Below, in pieces: positions 17,901 to 28,198 of a stretch of 52,353 nt of DNA. This DNA comes from Novosphingobium sp. PhB57 (GTDB lineage Bacteria > Pseudomonadota > Alphaproteobacteria > Sphingomonadales > Sphingomonadaceae). Every line of letters begins with the position of its first letter. Within the stretch, counting starts at the first letter, position 1. Both the position numbers and the translations under genes were made by a program. The notes beneath the pieces were generated by a model. The model was given only the letters and a program-made list of their open reading frames with translations. It ran no database searches and had not been told where the DNA came from. The stretch covers positions 1 to 52,353 of the forward strand of contig NZ_SMBO01000016.1 in assembly GCF_004342985.1 (NCBI RefSeq), written 5' to 3'.

Positions 17901-19055
17901 TTACGCCGCAGGATCGACCGCAATCAAGGGATGCTTGGGCAAGGTCAGAATGAAGTTGGCACCCTTGCCCTCCCCCTCGCTTATAACCGAAATCGTTCCG
18001 CCATGCTGATCCACCAAGTGCCTCACCAGCGCCAATCCGAGGCCCAAGCCTCCCTGCAAGCTAGAGCCAGCGCGTTCGATTTGCGCGAATTTTTCAAAGA
18101 TGCGCGACTGCATGGCTGGAGGAATGCCCACACCGTCGTCACTTACCGAGATGCTGTAAGCTTCGCCGGCATCCTGGATACTCAGCGAAAGGTTGCCGCC
18201 GATCGGCGTGTACTTGGCTGCGTTGACGAGGAGGTTTGCCAGCACCTGGGCCAGTCTTGAAAAGTCCCCTGTCATCTCCAGCGGCCGATCCGGAATATCG
18301 AGCATCAGGCGGTGGCCTCCAGCCCTCACGGCATGCCCGCTGCCCTCGAGCGCGAGTGCGGCGACATCTCGCAGATCTAGCGGAGCCAATCGCAGGGCAA
18401 ACTTACCCTCCTTGATCCGAGAGACATCGAGCAGGTCCTCGACCAGACGTCCAAGGTGAGAGACCATGCGCCGCATCTGCGAACGGATCTCGCGCGAGCC
18501 TTCCTCGGTGCGCGGCCGGTCGAGCAGATCGAGGCCGCTCATTAAAGCGGCTACCGGATTGCGCAGTTCATGCGCGAGAATAGCGAGGAACTGATCCTTG
18601 GCGTCGTCGGCCTCGGCCAAAGCCACGGCGATATCAGCCAGTCCGTCGCGCTCAGCCGCAACGTTGCGGCGTTGAAGGAAGAGATCGACAAAGACCTGTA
18701 CTTTGCTCCGCAGTACATCGGGCTGAACGGGTTTGAGGATGAAGTCGACTGCGCCTGCCTCATACCCGCGAAACTGACGCCGACTGTCGGCGTCACCAGC
18801 GGTCAAGAAAATAATCGGCACCTGGCGCGTACGCTCGGTGCCTCGCATGAGCTCGGCCAGTTCAAAGCCATTCATTCCCGGCATCTGCACGTCCAGCAGT
18901 GCCAAGGCAAATTCATGTTCCAGCAGCAGCTCCAAAGCTTCTTCCCCGCTACTGGCCTTGCGGATTACAACATCGTCTCGCTTCAGCATTGCCTCTAGGG
19001 CGACCAGATTGGCGGGGACATCATCGACTGCCAGAATATAGGCAATCGTTTGCAT
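17901..19055 (-). CDS. Response-regulator/histidine-kinase fusion protein
   Basis: The order is receiver domain first (about 1-120), then histidine kinase. The phospho-acceptor Asp is in LALLDVQMPGMNG and the conserved Lys in ILKPVQP. A short coiled segment leads to the HisKA His in LAILAHELRNPVAAL, followed by the N box LANLLVNAAKYT, the G1 box SVSDDGVGIPP and the G2 box GGLGLGLALV. There is no membrane segment, so it is cytoplasmic and must be signalled by another kinase or partner. ATG 19055 starts right before the receiver; GTG 19124 is an alternative. No output regulator is adjacent. Confidence 0.88.
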   Translation of the reverse strand: MQTIAYILAVDDVPANLVALEAMLKRDDVVIRKASSGEEALELLLEHEFALALLDVQMPGMNGFELAELMRGTERTRQVPIIFLTAGDADSRRQFRGYEAGAVDFILKPVQPDVLRSKVQVFVDLFLQRRNVAAERDGLADIAVALAEADDAKDQFLAILAHELRNPVAALMSGLDLLDRPRTEEGSREIRSQMRRMVSHLGRLVEDLLDVSRIKEGKFALRLAPLDLRDVAALALEGSGHAVRAGGHRLMLDIPDRPLEMTGDFSRLAQVLANLLVNAAKYTPIGGNLSLSIQDAGEAYSISVSDDGVGIPPAMQSRIFEKFAQIERAGSSLQGGLGLGLALVRHLVDQHGGTISVISEGEGKGANFILTLPKHPLIAVDPAA

Positions 19056-19734
19056 CGACCCTTTCAATGCATTTGCCGGATTTGCAAACCCCTCGACTAT
19101 CGCTGTTTTTACGTCCTGCTGCACTTATGATTTTTCCGCGCTTTATGCTCGAGATTGAGATGCCTGATTGGCTAGTGTCTCGAAGGCCCCCGCACCGATA
19201 TAGGATGGACCGGCTTCGCGCAAATGCAGAGCTTTTGCTGGTCGCAGCAAGCGGCAGGAACCGGGCTAGCTCCTCATGGTGCGGGAGGATGCATCTTTGC
19301 ACGGCCACAAGGGTCGCGGCCTGTGTTTGTCGTCGGGACCCCGAAGCTATTGGCGCTCTATCCATCCGGCGGTGCATGCGATCAAGGCCACGGCGGTTTC
19401 ACGCTCGCATAGGCTATGTCTCAGCTCGCAGATCGCCCGTAAAGATGCTGCCATTTGCCGGAAAGGCCTAGATCCGTGCGCCGGGCACGCGCCGGAGATC
19501 TGGCCCGATTTCGCGCAGGGGCAGCGCTCAAAACGTATCGAGGCAAGTTTCTTTCCGGGGGTGTGCATCCGAGCGAGGCCGGATGTGAGGCAATTTCCTG
19601 CAGCACCATATTCACTTCGCCCGGGCGCCGGGCGCCCGAGCGTTACATCCGGCCATGGCCAGGATCCGCTTTGCGTCTTCTCGCGTTGCCGGCTGCCATT
19701 TTACGTGCGCCGAACGCCAGGCGGACAAACGAGG
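19056..19734. other. Intergenic
   Basis: About 650 bases between the kinase gene and the htpG terminator. I see no supported gene. A GC-rich inverted repeat (CGGGCGC-CGG-GCGCCCG) lies around 19621-19637, of unknown meaning. Confidence 0.4.
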
Positions 19735-19757
19735 GGAGCCAGACGGCTCCCCTCCCT
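19735..19757 (-). terminator. Terminator of htpG
   Basis: On the minus strand a GGGGAGCC-GTCT-GGCTCCCC hairpin follows shortly after the htpG stop codon, then TCGTTTG. Typical position for the end of that transcript. Confidence 0.75.
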
Positions 19758-19759
19758 CG

Positions 19760-21646
19760 TTAGCCCAGGGTTCTGGTCATCAGGCGCTCGAGTCGCTGCG
19801 CGAACGCTCGCGGATCGGCCGGCGCCTCGCCTTCCGCGATCCGTGCTTCGTCCAGCAGGAGAAACGCAAGGTCACGCCGTTCATCGGCGCCAGCGTCCGT
19901 CCGCGCGAGTTTCGCGATCAAGGCATGACCTGCGTTGACCTCGAGCACGGGCTTCGCCCTCTCGGGTGCCCGGCCTGCCGAGGCCAACATCTTCTCAAGC
20001 TGGAGATCCATCGCGTTGTCAGGTGCAACTATGCAGACGGCACTGGTGGTGAGGCGGTCCGAAACGCGCACATCGGACACCTGGTCTCCCAAAGCTTCCT
20101 TCGCAAAGGCAATGAAACCTGCAAGGTCTTCGCCAATATCCTCAGGCTCGCTGCTGCCCTGCGCCAAGGGAATGAGGCTAAGATCGGCCGCGCCCTGGGT
20201 AACTGACTTGAACGGCTTGCCCTTGTAGTCCGCGCCCATCGTTGTCCAGAAGCTGTCGACCTGGTCGGGCAAAAGCAGGACTTCGATGCCGCGCGCCTTG
20301 AAGCCTTCGAGCTGCGGGGAATTCGCGATCCGCTCAATATCATTGCCCACCGCGTAGAAAATCGCCGTCTGGTTTTCCTTCAGCGAACCGACGTAGTCCT
20401 CCAGCGAACGCCATTGGCCCTCCGAGGCGGTAGTCTTGAAACGGGCGAGACCAAGCAGCGTCTCGCGCCGCGCGAAATCCTCGTACAGCCCTTCCTTCAG
20501 CACGGATCCGAAATTGTCCCAGATTGCCTGGTAGCGCTCGGGCTCGGCAGCGGCGAGCTTTTCGAGTTCGGACAGGACTCGATTGCTTACCCCCTTCTGG
20601 ATTGCAGCCAGGACAGGACTGTCCTGAATCATCTCGCGCGACATATTGAGGGGAAGATCGGCGGAATCAACAAGTCCTCGCACGAAGCGAAGATAGCGGG
20701 GCAGGATCTCCGCCTCGTCCGTAATGAACACCCGGCGCACGTAAAGTTTGATGCGTCCGCCTCGATCGGCGTCGAACAGATCGAACGGCTTGCTCTCCGG
20801 AATGAAGGTCAACACTGAATATTCGTGCCGGCCTTCGGCACGGTAGTGAAGTGTCAAAGCCGGCTTGTCGAACTGACCCGCCGCGCTGCGGTAGAAATCG
20901 ATGTAGTCTTCCTCGCTGATCTCCGACCTGGACTTCGTCCATAGCGCTGCACCATCCGCGACCTGGGCTGCTTCCTCCTCGCTCCCGGCTTCTTCGATGA
21001 AGATGGGAACCGGAACGTGGCCGGACTGGGCCTTGACGATCCGCTCGATGTTGTAACGCTCTGCATAGGTCGCTGCGTCCTCGAGAAGATGCAGCGTCAC
21101 CCGCGTCCCTCGCGTCGGAGCCTGTGCAGGATCTGCCGGTGCGATAGTGTAAGTGCCAAGGCCATCGGAAGACCAAGTGGCCGCTTGGGTTTCACCCGCT
21201 CGGCGTGATACCACCTCGACCTTGTCTGCCACCATGAAGGCAGAGTAGAAACCGACACCGAACTGGCCGATGAGTTGCTGCCCTTCAGTGCCCTTTTCTG
21301 CAGAAAGTCGGTCCATGAAAGCCTTGGTACCGGAGCGCGCGATGGTGCCGAGCGTCTCGCCCATGTCGGCGGCGGTCATGCCGATGCCGTTGTCCGCAAT
21401 CGTCAGCGTGCCTGCTTCCTTGTCGAGCGTCACGGTGATCCGCGGCTGCGGATCTTCTCCAAGAAGCAATGGCTCCGCGATCGCTTCGTAGCGCAGCTTC
21501 TCGCACGCATCGGCAGCGTTCGAGATCAGCTCGCGCAGGAAAACGTCCCGGTCCGAGTAAACCGAATGAACCATCATGTGCAGGAGCTTGGAAACGTCCG
21601 CCTCAAAGGCGCGGGTTTCAGGGGCGATAGCGGAATCTGTGGTCAT
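19760..21646 (-). CDS. htpG: Molecular chaperone HtpG (Hsp90)
   Basis: Cytoplasmic ATP-dependent chaperone that helps fold client proteins, notably under heat stress. The 628-aa protein has the GHKL ATPase motifs in order: ELISNAADACEKLRY, TIADNGIGMT and IGQFGVGFYSAFMV. Middle and C-terminal dimerisation domains follow (SADLPLNMSREMIQ, GIEVLLLPDQVDSFW). The ATG at 21646 is preferred because TAAGGA lies 6 bases upstream; the frame stays open to 21712. It is a single-gene unit ending in a terminator. No sigma-32 promoter is obvious in the short upstream region. Confidence 0.97.
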   Translation of the reverse strand: MTTDSAIAPETRAFEADVSKLLHMMVHSVYSDRDVFLRELISNAADACEKLRYEAIAEPLLLGEDPQPRITVTLDKEAGTLTIADNGIGMTAADMGETLGTIARSGTKAFMDRLSAEKGTEGQQLIGQFGVGFYSAFMVADKVEVVSRRAGETQAATWSSDGLGTYTIAPADPAQAPTRGTRVTLHLLEDAATYAERYNIERIVKAQSGHVPVPIFIEEAGSEEEAAQVADGAALWTKSRSEISEEDYIDFYRSAAGQFDKPALTLHYRAEGRHEYSVLTFIPESKPFDLFDADRGGRIKLYVRRVFITDEAEILPRYLRFVRGLVDSADLPLNMSREMIQDSPVLAAIQKGVSNRVLSELEKLAAAEPERYQAIWDNFGSVLKEGLYEDFARRETLLGLARFKTTASEGQWRSLEDYVGSLKENQTAIFYAVGNDIERIANSPQLEGFKARGIEVLLLPDQVDSFWTTMGADYKGKPFKSVTQGAADLSLIPLAQGSSEPEDIGEDLAGFIAFAKEALGDQVSDVRVSDRLTTSAVCIVAPDNAMDLQLEKMLASAGRAPERAKPVLEVNAGHALIAKLARTDAGADERRDLAFLLLDEARIAEGEAPADPRAFAQRLERLMTRTLG

Positions 21647-21853
21647 CGTATCCTTAGCTCGCATGTTTAAGACTTGCCCGCGCCAGATGGATCGAACGCT
21701 GCTCTCGTTCAAGGGGCCGCTCGGTTATGCTGTTGCCAAGGGCCGAGGTCTCCGTGATTACCTGCGATCGGCGGCGTGCGTTCGGACTGCCGCCTTGAGC
21801 CAGCCGGGGATGAGCTAAATATCCCAGGTTCTCCAGCTGGCTCTGAGGCGAGC

Positions 21854-21878
21854 GGAACTAGCGGTTTTGTTGCTCGTT
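21854..21878 (+). promoter_or_regulatory. Exact EcfG-type promoter (GGAAC-N16-CGTT)
   Basis: GGAAC at 21854-21858 and CGTT at 21875-21878 with a 16-base spacer match the general-stress sigma factor consensus of alphaproteobacteria. Transcription would begin near 21885, almost at the ATG of the DUF2252 gene at 21888, so the mRNA would be leaderless or nearly so. Confidence 0.55.
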
Positions 21879-21887
21879 CATTGCGCG

Positions 21888-23084
21888 ATGAAGAATTTTG
21901 ACCCAGCACAACGCCTTTCCATCCTGCACGCCCGCAGGGATCTGAAGATGGCCCGCTCTGCACATGCATACGTTCGAGGAAACACGCTGCGGTTCTATGA
22001 ATGGCTGGCGGACACAGCGTCTGCACGGGTCATTCCCGAAGGGCCACCGGTGTGGATCTGCGGCGACTGCCACCTCGGCAATCTGGGCCCGATCGCTGAC
22101 GGCAAAGGCAAGGTCGCCATCCAGATCCGCGACCTCGATCAAGCGGTGATCGGCAATCCCGCCCACGATCTGATCCGTCTGGGTCTTTCGCTGGCAACCG
22201 CTGCGCGCGGTTCGGACCTCCCAGGCGTGATCACGGCGCGAATGATGGAAGAGATGATCGAAGGCTATGAACGCGCCTTTGTATCCCCTGACGATGAAGG
22301 AATGGCGTGCGAGGAGGAGCCGGAAGTCGTCCGCACGGTCCGCCGCCGTGCCATCAGTCGCAAGTGGCGGCATCTCGCGAAGGAGCGCCTGGAGGATGTC
22401 GAGCCGGCCATTCCGATCGGCAAGCGTTTCTGGCCGCTAGACGACAATGAGCGGGACGCTTTGCGCGAGATCGTGATCCACCCGCCAGTCAGCCGCATGA
22501 TACTCTCGCTCGACCGCAAGGGAGAGGACCGTAAGCCGTTCATGGCGGATGCGGCTTACTGGATGAAAGGATGTAGTTCGCTCGGGCTGCTTCGGTTCGC
22601 CGCAATTGTCGGGCTCAAGGGGCGCGATACTATCGATTATTCACTGATCGATCTCAAGGAAGCGGTCGATCCTATCGCTCCCGCGGCGCCCGGTGCAACG
22701 ATGCCAAGCGAACCGGCCCAGCGCGTGCTTGCGGCTGCTCTTGCGCTTTCACCCCATCTCGGTCAGCGTATGGCCACGGCGCGGCTGCTTGGTCATTCGA
22801 TGTTCGTCAGGGAGTTGATGCCGCAAGACCTCAAGATCGAGGTCGAGCAGTTCTCGCGGACCGAGGCGCAGAAGGCGGCACGCTATCTCGCGCATGTCGT
22901 GGGCAAGGCCCATGCGCGCCAGATGGACGATGGGGTGCGCAGCGATTGGCTGCACGTTTTGAGAAAAGGTCGTTTTTCGGGCCTTGATGCGCCGTCTTGG
23001 CTCTGGCGTTCCGTTGTCGAACTCGCCGCCCGCCATGAGGCAGGTTACCTTGAGCATTGCCGGGCCTACGCTTTGGCCAACTGA
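21888..23084 (+). CDS. DUF2252 family protein
   Basis: A 398-aa cytoplasmic protein of the DUF2252 family, distantly related to kinase-like phosphotransferases. Diagnostic motifs are RGNTLRFYEWLADT near the N-terminus, VWICGDCHLGNLGPIADG and IQIRDLDQAVIGNPAHDLIRL, which correspond to catalytic-loop and metal-binding regions of that fold. The substrate is unknown. The exact EcfG promoter directly before the ATG suggests induction by the general stress response. Without a leader and ribosome-binding site, translation from 21888 would be leaderless; the ATG at 21948 would give a shorter protein. Confidence 0.82.
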   Translation: MKNFDPAQRLSILHARRDLKMARSAHAYVRGNTLRFYEWLADTASARVIPEGPPVWICGDCHLGNLGPIADGKGKVAIQIRDLDQAVIGNPAHDLIRLGLSLATAARGSDLPGVITARMMEEMIEGYERAFVSPDDEGMACEEEPEVVRTVRRRAISRKWRHLAKERLEDVEPAIPIGKRFWPLDDNERDALREIVIHPPVSRMILSLDRKGEDRKPFMADAAYWMKGCSSLGLLRFAAIVGLKGRDTIDYSLIDLKEAVDPIAPAAPGATMPSEPAQRVLAAALALSPHLGQRMATARLLGHSMFVRELMPQDLKIEVEQFSRTEAQKAARYLAHVVGKAHARQMDDGVRSDWLHVLRKGRFSGLDAPSWLWRSVVELAARHEAGYLEHCRAYALAN

Positions 23085-23119
23085 AGGGCCACTCCCAGGT
23101 CCCCGATACAGTTGGCCGT

Positions 23120-24976
23120 CTACTTTGCCAGTGCCGCGCGGATCAGGCTGCTACAATCGGCATCGGGCGCTATAGGCCCGGATTTTCCGCTGATCGCGCG
23201 CCCGATCATCTTGACGATTGCCCCCACCGATTTGGACTGCTTGGGCACGATGATCTCAGGATCACGGATCGTTCCGCTCACATTGATCGGGCCTGGAAAA
23301 CGCAGCCCGGCATCGGTCTTGGGTGTGCCCTCCAAGGTGAGGGCAAGGCGCTCGTCGGGGAACGTAACCGTGCCGGTTCCACGCGATTGGCTTACGCTGG
23401 TATCGATCAGCAAGGGATTGGCAGTTCCTCGCCCGCCGCGCATATCCAGCTTGAGAATGCTGCAGCGCAAGGACGAACGGCCGGCATCGCCGCCCAGTAT
23501 TCCTTTGCCGATATCGAAGCCGATCAAAGCGGCGATCTTGGAGGGAAGCGATCCCGATTTTGCCGCCAACCCGATCGAGCCATCGGCATTTCCCACCACT
23601 TCCCGGATCGTGCTGCCACTTCCCTCCAACCGAACCCGCCCGTCTATTCGTCCGGTCACCTCCGCACTTCCCCCGCCTGCGAGCGCGGAAATGTCGCTGT
23701 GCTTCAAGTCGAGGGAGAGCGTCACGCGCGGGACTGGCCTGCCGTCTCTCTGATCGACGATCGCCTTGCCGGTGATCTCCCCGGTTTTCATGCCGATACG
23801 TAGCGGCTCGACTGTCAACAACCGGTTGTCCAAGGTCAGGACGGCCGAGAGATCGGTGATTGAGGATGGGCGTCGTCCGCCGACCACACGATCGATGTTG
23901 ACCGCGATACGGCCATCGGTTTTGTCAATTTTCCGGATATTGACCCGCGTGTTCGGAACCAGCCGCAAACCCTGCGCCTGTTCAAGTTTCAGGGCCCTGG
24001 CATGACCTTCATTGCTTGCCAGATCGTCAAAGTCGAGGCGGGCGAAGCGCAAGCGACCATCGAGCTTGGTTCGCTCGTCTTGCTTGAGCGCGGTCACAGA
24101 TCCGGTGAGCGTGCTCGTTCCGATAGTTCCCCGCAGGGAACGGACAGACCAGGTCTTGTTTCTATGAGTAACGTCCGCGGCGAGATCGACCGCTTGAGTA
24201 CCGAACAGACCCGCCTCAATGATCCGGTCGATCCGCTTCAGATCGTCCGCCCGCGCCGTCATTCGAAAATCCATGTCATCGAAGCGAAGCGGCCCGGCCA
24301 TCTTGCCTGAAGCATGGATAGCCAGCGCCGTGCCCTCGATCCTCGCATCGAAGGGCCATGGCTGCGCGGTATCCATTACCCCGCCCTGGATCGCCACCCG
24401 CACCGGCGCGCCGTCCACTTGCCCGGTGCCTTTTGCCGCGAGCCCCTTCTCGGGTGTGACTTGAACCGAAATGGAAAAGCTGCGCTTTTGAAGACCATCG
24501 CGGTAGGTAATTAGCCCATCCTCGACGTTCGATACGGTCATTCCCGTGCTATTTCCCGCCTTAGCGCCCGACCCCGGCTGCTCCCAATTCTTTCGCCCAT
24601 CCTCGCGGCGCACCAGGTTCATCCTGACGCCTCGCGCCGAGAGAATGTCAGCGTCGATCTTCCCGGTCAGCAGTGACAGGGCATGCAGCCTAAGCCGCAG
24701 GAGGCCGATCGTCGCCATATCTCCAGAACCTGCCCATTGGGCCTGCGGCACGCGAATGTCTGCCATTCGCATTACCGGGTTCAGGGAGAAATAGTTTTCT
24801 CGGTCCATCGACGCGATTGTGACCGGCCTCCCTATCTTGTCGCTGAGCAAGTGCTCGACCGGGTTCTTGAGCCACGAGACCGGAAATGATGCAACCAACA
24901 CAAGCAGTGCGATCAACGCGGCCAATGCTGCGAGGGAGATCTTGAAAGCGATGCGTTTTACAGAGCCGCGAGTCAT
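23120..24976 (-). CDS. AsmA-family envelope protein
   Basis: A 618-aa protein with one N-terminal membrane anchor (ISLAALAALIALLVLVASFPVSWL) and a long periplasmic beta-rich part, as in AsmA/TamB/YhdP relatives. Family features are the juxtamembrane LLSDKIGRPVTIAS and, in the C-terminal half, repeated GxxxG-like beta segments and GRIDGRVRLEGSGSTIRE. Such proteins are thought to bridge the periplasm and move phospholipids; that role is inferred from the family. ATG 24976 is chosen because it lies right before the anchor; the frame is open to 25021. It converges with the DUF2252 gene. Confidence 0.85.
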   Translation of the reverse strand: MTRGSVKRIAFKISLAALAALIALLVLVASFPVSWLKNPVEHLLSDKIGRPVTIASMDRENYFSLNPVMRMADIRVPQAQWAGSGDMATIGLLRLRLHALSLLTGKIDADILSARGVRMNLVRREDGRKNWEQPGSGAKAGNSTGMTVSNVEDGLITYRDGLQKRSFSISVQVTPEKGLAAKGTGQVDGAPVRVAIQGGVMDTAQPWPFDARIEGTALAIHASGKMAGPLRFDDMDFRMTARADDLKRIDRIIEAGLFGTQAVDLAADVTHRNKTWSVRSLRGTIGTSTLTGSVTALKQDERTKLDGRLRFARLDFDDLASNEGHARALKLEQAQGLRLVPNTRVNIRKIDKTDGRIAVNIDRVVGGRRPSSITDLSAVLTLDNRLLTVEPLRIGMKTGEITGKAIVDQRDGRPVPRVTLSLDLKHSDISALAGGGSAEVTGRIDGRVRLEGSGSTIREVVGNADGSIGLAAKSGSLPSKIAALIGFDIGKGILGGDAGRSSLRCSILKLDMRGGRGTANPLLIDTSVSQSRGTGTVTFPDERLALTLEGTPKTDAGLRFPGPINVSGTIRDPEIIVPKQSKSVGAIVKMIGRAISGKSGPIAPDADCSSLIRAALAK

Positions 24977-25448
24977 CGTCTGTGGACGAGTGGTAGCGCG
25001 AAATGTTCCCGCGCGGTGCACACCGACCTTAAGACAGCACAGCTACCGAGAGCCTGAGCGAACATGACGGATGATCCCCGCTTGCCGCTGGCGCACGGCC
25101 AGGGATTGAATTGAGTGTCTCGGCAGCGGGGACCAGTCCGGGCATAATATCCCCGCGACGATCACGATCTTCATGAATACTCAAGAACGCTCGCAGCTCG
25201 GGCCGAATTTTGCAGCGGCGCGCGTTGCACCCAAACCCGCCGCACCCTTTCGACGCATTCGCAAGCAGAACAACGCAATTGCGTTAACGTCCGAACCATC
25301 GGCAGGCCTCCTGAGGGGAAGCTGGCGTAGATGCAATGCATTACCCGAAGCTATGTTCGCCGTGCTCCTTGCCTGGCTCTTGAGATAAGCTGCTTTTCTA
25401 TGCAATTCCGGGATATAGGTTGTTTCGGAAAAGGCAGTGCCCGAGGAC
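24977..25448. other. Divergent intergenic region
   Basis: About 470 bases between the asmA-like gene (minus) and the glycosyltransferase gene (plus). It should hold promoters for both, but I find no clear consensus or small gene. Confidence 0.35.
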
Positions 25449-26978
25449 ATGGCAATAACGACTAAACCTGATCGGGCGCCTGTCGATCTGGCGGCCTGCG
25501 TACCGGCGCTGCTAGTGTTCATTGCACATGCCGCTCTTGGCGCAAGATACGATCTGTTCCGTGACGAACTTTACTTCATCGTCTGCGGTCAGCACCCAGC
25601 CCTGGGTTATGTCGACCAGCCACCGGGGGTGCCCCTGATGGCCGCAGGGCTGTTCAAATTGGGACTTGGCGCCTGGGGGGTGCGGCTTCCTGCCATGATC
25701 GCGGCCGGGCTGCTCGTGTGGCTTTCCGTGCGGTTTGTTCGGCTCCTGGGTGGAAATTCCCTCGCCATGGCGCTTGCGGCGGTTGCCTGTGCGCTTTCGC
25801 CTATGCTGATGGGTCTTACCGCCACTCTCAACACATCGGCTTTCGATCCTTTGGGATGGACCGCTATCGCCTACTTGCTCACGAAAGCGCTTCGATCCGG
25901 GGACGACCGGGCGCTCTTGCTTGCCGGGCTGGTCGCCGGTTCGGCGCTCGAGATCAAATACGCCATGGCGTTCTGGTTGGTAGGATTGACCCTTGGCGTG
26001 CTCCTGACACCAGAGCGGCGCATTTTGCTGCGCCCGGCGTTATGGAAGGGCCTGGCTCTTGCAGCAGCGATCGCAGCACCCTCCTTCGTCTGGCAACTGG
26101 CGCACGGCTTTCCCTTCCTTGAGCTGGGCGCGGCTGCCAGAGGCAAAAACGCAGATGTGGCCCTTCTTCCGTTCCTGGCAAACCAGGTTTTGGTGATGAA
26201 CCTGCTGCTAGCACCCTTATGCGCCGCCGGGCTTGTCGCACCCTTCGTGCTGGGCCGGGTCAGGGACCTGCGTTTCGTTACCATAGCGGCAGTCACCGTG
26301 TTCATCATCGTCAGGCTTGGCCACGGGAAGGACTACTACCTGGCCCCCCTCTACCCTTCGCTTTTCATTATCGGCGCAGTCAGCCTGGCGCCTCTTGCAA
26401 AAGGCGGGCCGGGCAAGGTCATCGCAGGCCTCGGGATCTTAACAGCAGTCATCATTTCCGCCGCTCTGGCGCCGATGGCGCTCCCAATCCTTTCGCCAGC
26501 CGCACTCGCTGCTTACATGGGCAGAATCGGCATCGCCCCTCAGCAGCAGGAACGCAGCTTTAAAGGCACCGTTCTGCCGCAGGTTTTCGCGGACCAGTTA
26601 GGCTGGCACGACTTCACCGATCAGGTCGAGACAGCGTGGCACCACCTTCCCGCCCCGCTGCGCGCGCAAACGGGCATCAAAGTCGACAATTACGGCGAAG
26701 CTGCAGCGCTCGACCTATACGGCAGGCACTTGCCGCCCGTTCTCAGCGGTCATAATCAATATTTCTTATGGGGAATGCGCGGCCAGCGCCCTCGCCATCT
26801 GGTAGTCGTTCAGGACGATCTGGCGGGACTGGAACCGTATTGCGAAAAGGTAACGCTGCTTGACAGGACCTGGTCACGATATGCGATGGCCTACGAAAAC
26901 GGTAAAGTTATTGCACTGTGCGAGGGAGTGAGGCCTCCGCTCGAACAGCTCTGGCCGGAGCTGAGGAACTTCAGCTAG
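25449..26978 (+). CDS. GT39/ArnT-type membrane glycosyltransferase
   Basis: A polytopic inner-membrane protein of about 509 aa with roughly ten hydrophobic helices. The first outside loop carries YDLFRDELYFIVCGQHPALGYVDQPP, the DE/QPP signature of glycosyltransferase family 39 (PMT/ArnT) enzymes that use lipid-linked sugar donors on the periplasmic side. The C-terminal third is a soluble periplasmic region. The acceptor cannot be told; candidates are lipid A or other envelope glycans. Start choice is uncertain between GTG 25437 and ATG 25449. It appears to be a single-gene unit. Confidence 0.85.
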   Translation: MAITTKPDRAPVDLAACVPALLVFIAHAALGARYDLFRDELYFIVCGQHPALGYVDQPPGVPLMAAGLFKLGLGAWGVRLPAMIAAGLLVWLSVRFVRLLGGNSLAMALAAVACALSPMLMGLTATLNTSAFDPLGWTAIAYLLTKALRSGDDRALLLAGLVAGSALEIKYAMAFWLVGLTLGVLLTPERRILLRPALWKGLALAAAIAAPSFVWQLAHGFPFLELGAAARGKNADVALLPFLANQVLVMNLLLAPLCAAGLVAPFVLGRVRDLRFVTIAAVTVFIIVRLGHGKDYYLAPLYPSLFIIGAVSLAPLAKGGPGKVIAGLGILTAVIISAALAPMALPILSPAALAAYMGRIGIAPQQQERSFKGTVLPQVFADQLGWHDFTDQVETAWHHLPAPLRAQTGIKVDNYGEAAALDLYGRHLPPVLSGHNQYFLWGMRGQRPRHLVVVQDDLAGLEPYCEKVTLLDRTWSRYAMAYENGKVIALCEGVRPPLEQLWPELRNFS

Positions 26979-27794
26979 CTATCACCGTATAGACGAGCAC
27001 GAGACGCCGGCGCTAGAGGGAATAATGGAGAATTGGGCCGGCCATGCCTGAATGTGGTGTTTTCGCGATAAAGCCGCCTTATGTCCTTTATCTCCGCCGA
27101 CAGGAACCTTCAGGGGAATAGGTGCGAGCCGAGAATGCAAACGACACGGACACCGTGGGCCGCCGTGCAAATCGAAGCACAGGCATTCATAGGGGCCGCA
27201 ATTTGCATCTTGGCGATCTTGCCGCAGGCAAGGTCACCCAAGGCCCTATCGACCGCATGCAAACGGCTAATGACTTCCACATCGGTTGCGCCAGGGCTCA
27301 TAGGTTGCATCAAGCAGGTGCATCGTTTCAGGTGTCTTGATGCAGCCGGCTTACTTCAGCGCGCCAGCTACTCTTGAATTCAGCCTTGCAGTCAGCCGTG
27401 CTATCGAGGTGCACCTATTGCTTAGCGGATCAAGAGCAATATTCGCCCATCAAAATGCGGCAAGCAAATTTGGTTCTCCGGCAATCGTTTCGTTTTCGCC
27501 TACGCGCGTTGAATTGTGAAAAAACCGACGCGCAGCTACCCGCAGCGGCTGAGGCGTAAAGTCTTGCGGCGGCAGTGCGGCTAACAATATGCATTCTTCG
27601 AACGCAGCACTACCGCGCGCGGGGCGGGTAGCTCACCAATTGTCTTCTCCGCCGCCCTCTTAAAACAGGGTTACCTTGCGCGCTGGGCTGGCAGCGGTTT
27701 CGGGAGCATCATGGGAGCGACGGCCGGCGGCGCTGCTTCCGTACTCGAACCCTGCTTTGGGCTAGCAAATTCCTGTCCTGCGTGCCGCGGCCAA
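26979..27794. other. Gene-poor stretch
   Basis: About 815 bases after the glycosyltransferase. Open frames on both strands around 27080-27380 exist but none has a ribosome-binding site together with a natural-looking product. No repeat or RNA is evident. Confidence 0.35.
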
Positions 27795-28151
27795 CTATGG
27801 ACGCCCGCTCGGTTTCCAGCCGGGGTCGCCCCCGCCGCCATGCTGGCCAGGATTTCGGCGCTCGGAGATCATGTCACTTCGCTCATTCGGATCTTTTTGA
27901 TTGGGATCGTCTGCAGGCTGCGATGACACGGCGATATTGCCGCGTTGTTTCACGGACGGTTTGGCCTGGAGATTGGAATCCGCGTCCGCGTCGCGCTGCG
28001 ACGGTTCGCCACTGCTACGATCGGGCCGGCCGCCATCGTCCGACTGGTCCGCGCCACGGGCTTCTGGGACGCTCGCGGCGTGTTTATCCTGTTGGTCCTC
28101 GCTAGCCGCCGCCTTGGGTTGCGAAGCTTCGCTCGGTGTTTGAACCTTCAC
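27795..28151 (-). CDS. Disordered hydrophilic stress protein, 118 aa
   Basis: The product is almost free of hydrophobic residues and rich in Asp, Gln, Ser, Lys, Pro and Gly (for example GADQSDDGGRPDRSSGEPSQ), so it should be intrinsically disordered, like desiccation or osmotic stress proteins. No family is recognised. The GTG start at 28151 has a strong AAAGGAGA site 7 bases upstream, and an exact EcfG promoter lies about 10 bases further. Start signals and promoter together make this a real gene despite its biased composition. Function is inferred only from the promoter and composition. Confidence 0.7.
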   Translation of the reverse strand: MKVQTPSEASQPKAAASEDQQDKHAASVPEARGADQSDDGGRPDRSSGEPSQRDADADSNLQAKPSVKQRGNIAVSSQPADDPNQKDPNERSDMISERRNPGQHGGGGDPGWKPSGRP

Positions 28152-28172
28152 GTTCGGTCTCCTTTAAAAGGA

Positions 28173-28198
28173 AACGGTCCCCGCCAAGCCAAAGTTCC
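28173..28198 (-). promoter_or_regulatory. Exact EcfG-type promoter (GGAAC-N17-CGTT)
   Basis: On the minus strand GGAAC (28194-28198) and CGTT (28173-28176) are separated by 17 bases. The expected start near 28165 leaves a leader of about 14 bases that contains the ribosome-binding site of the disordered protein gene. Position and match make this the best stress promoter in the window. Confidence 0.75.
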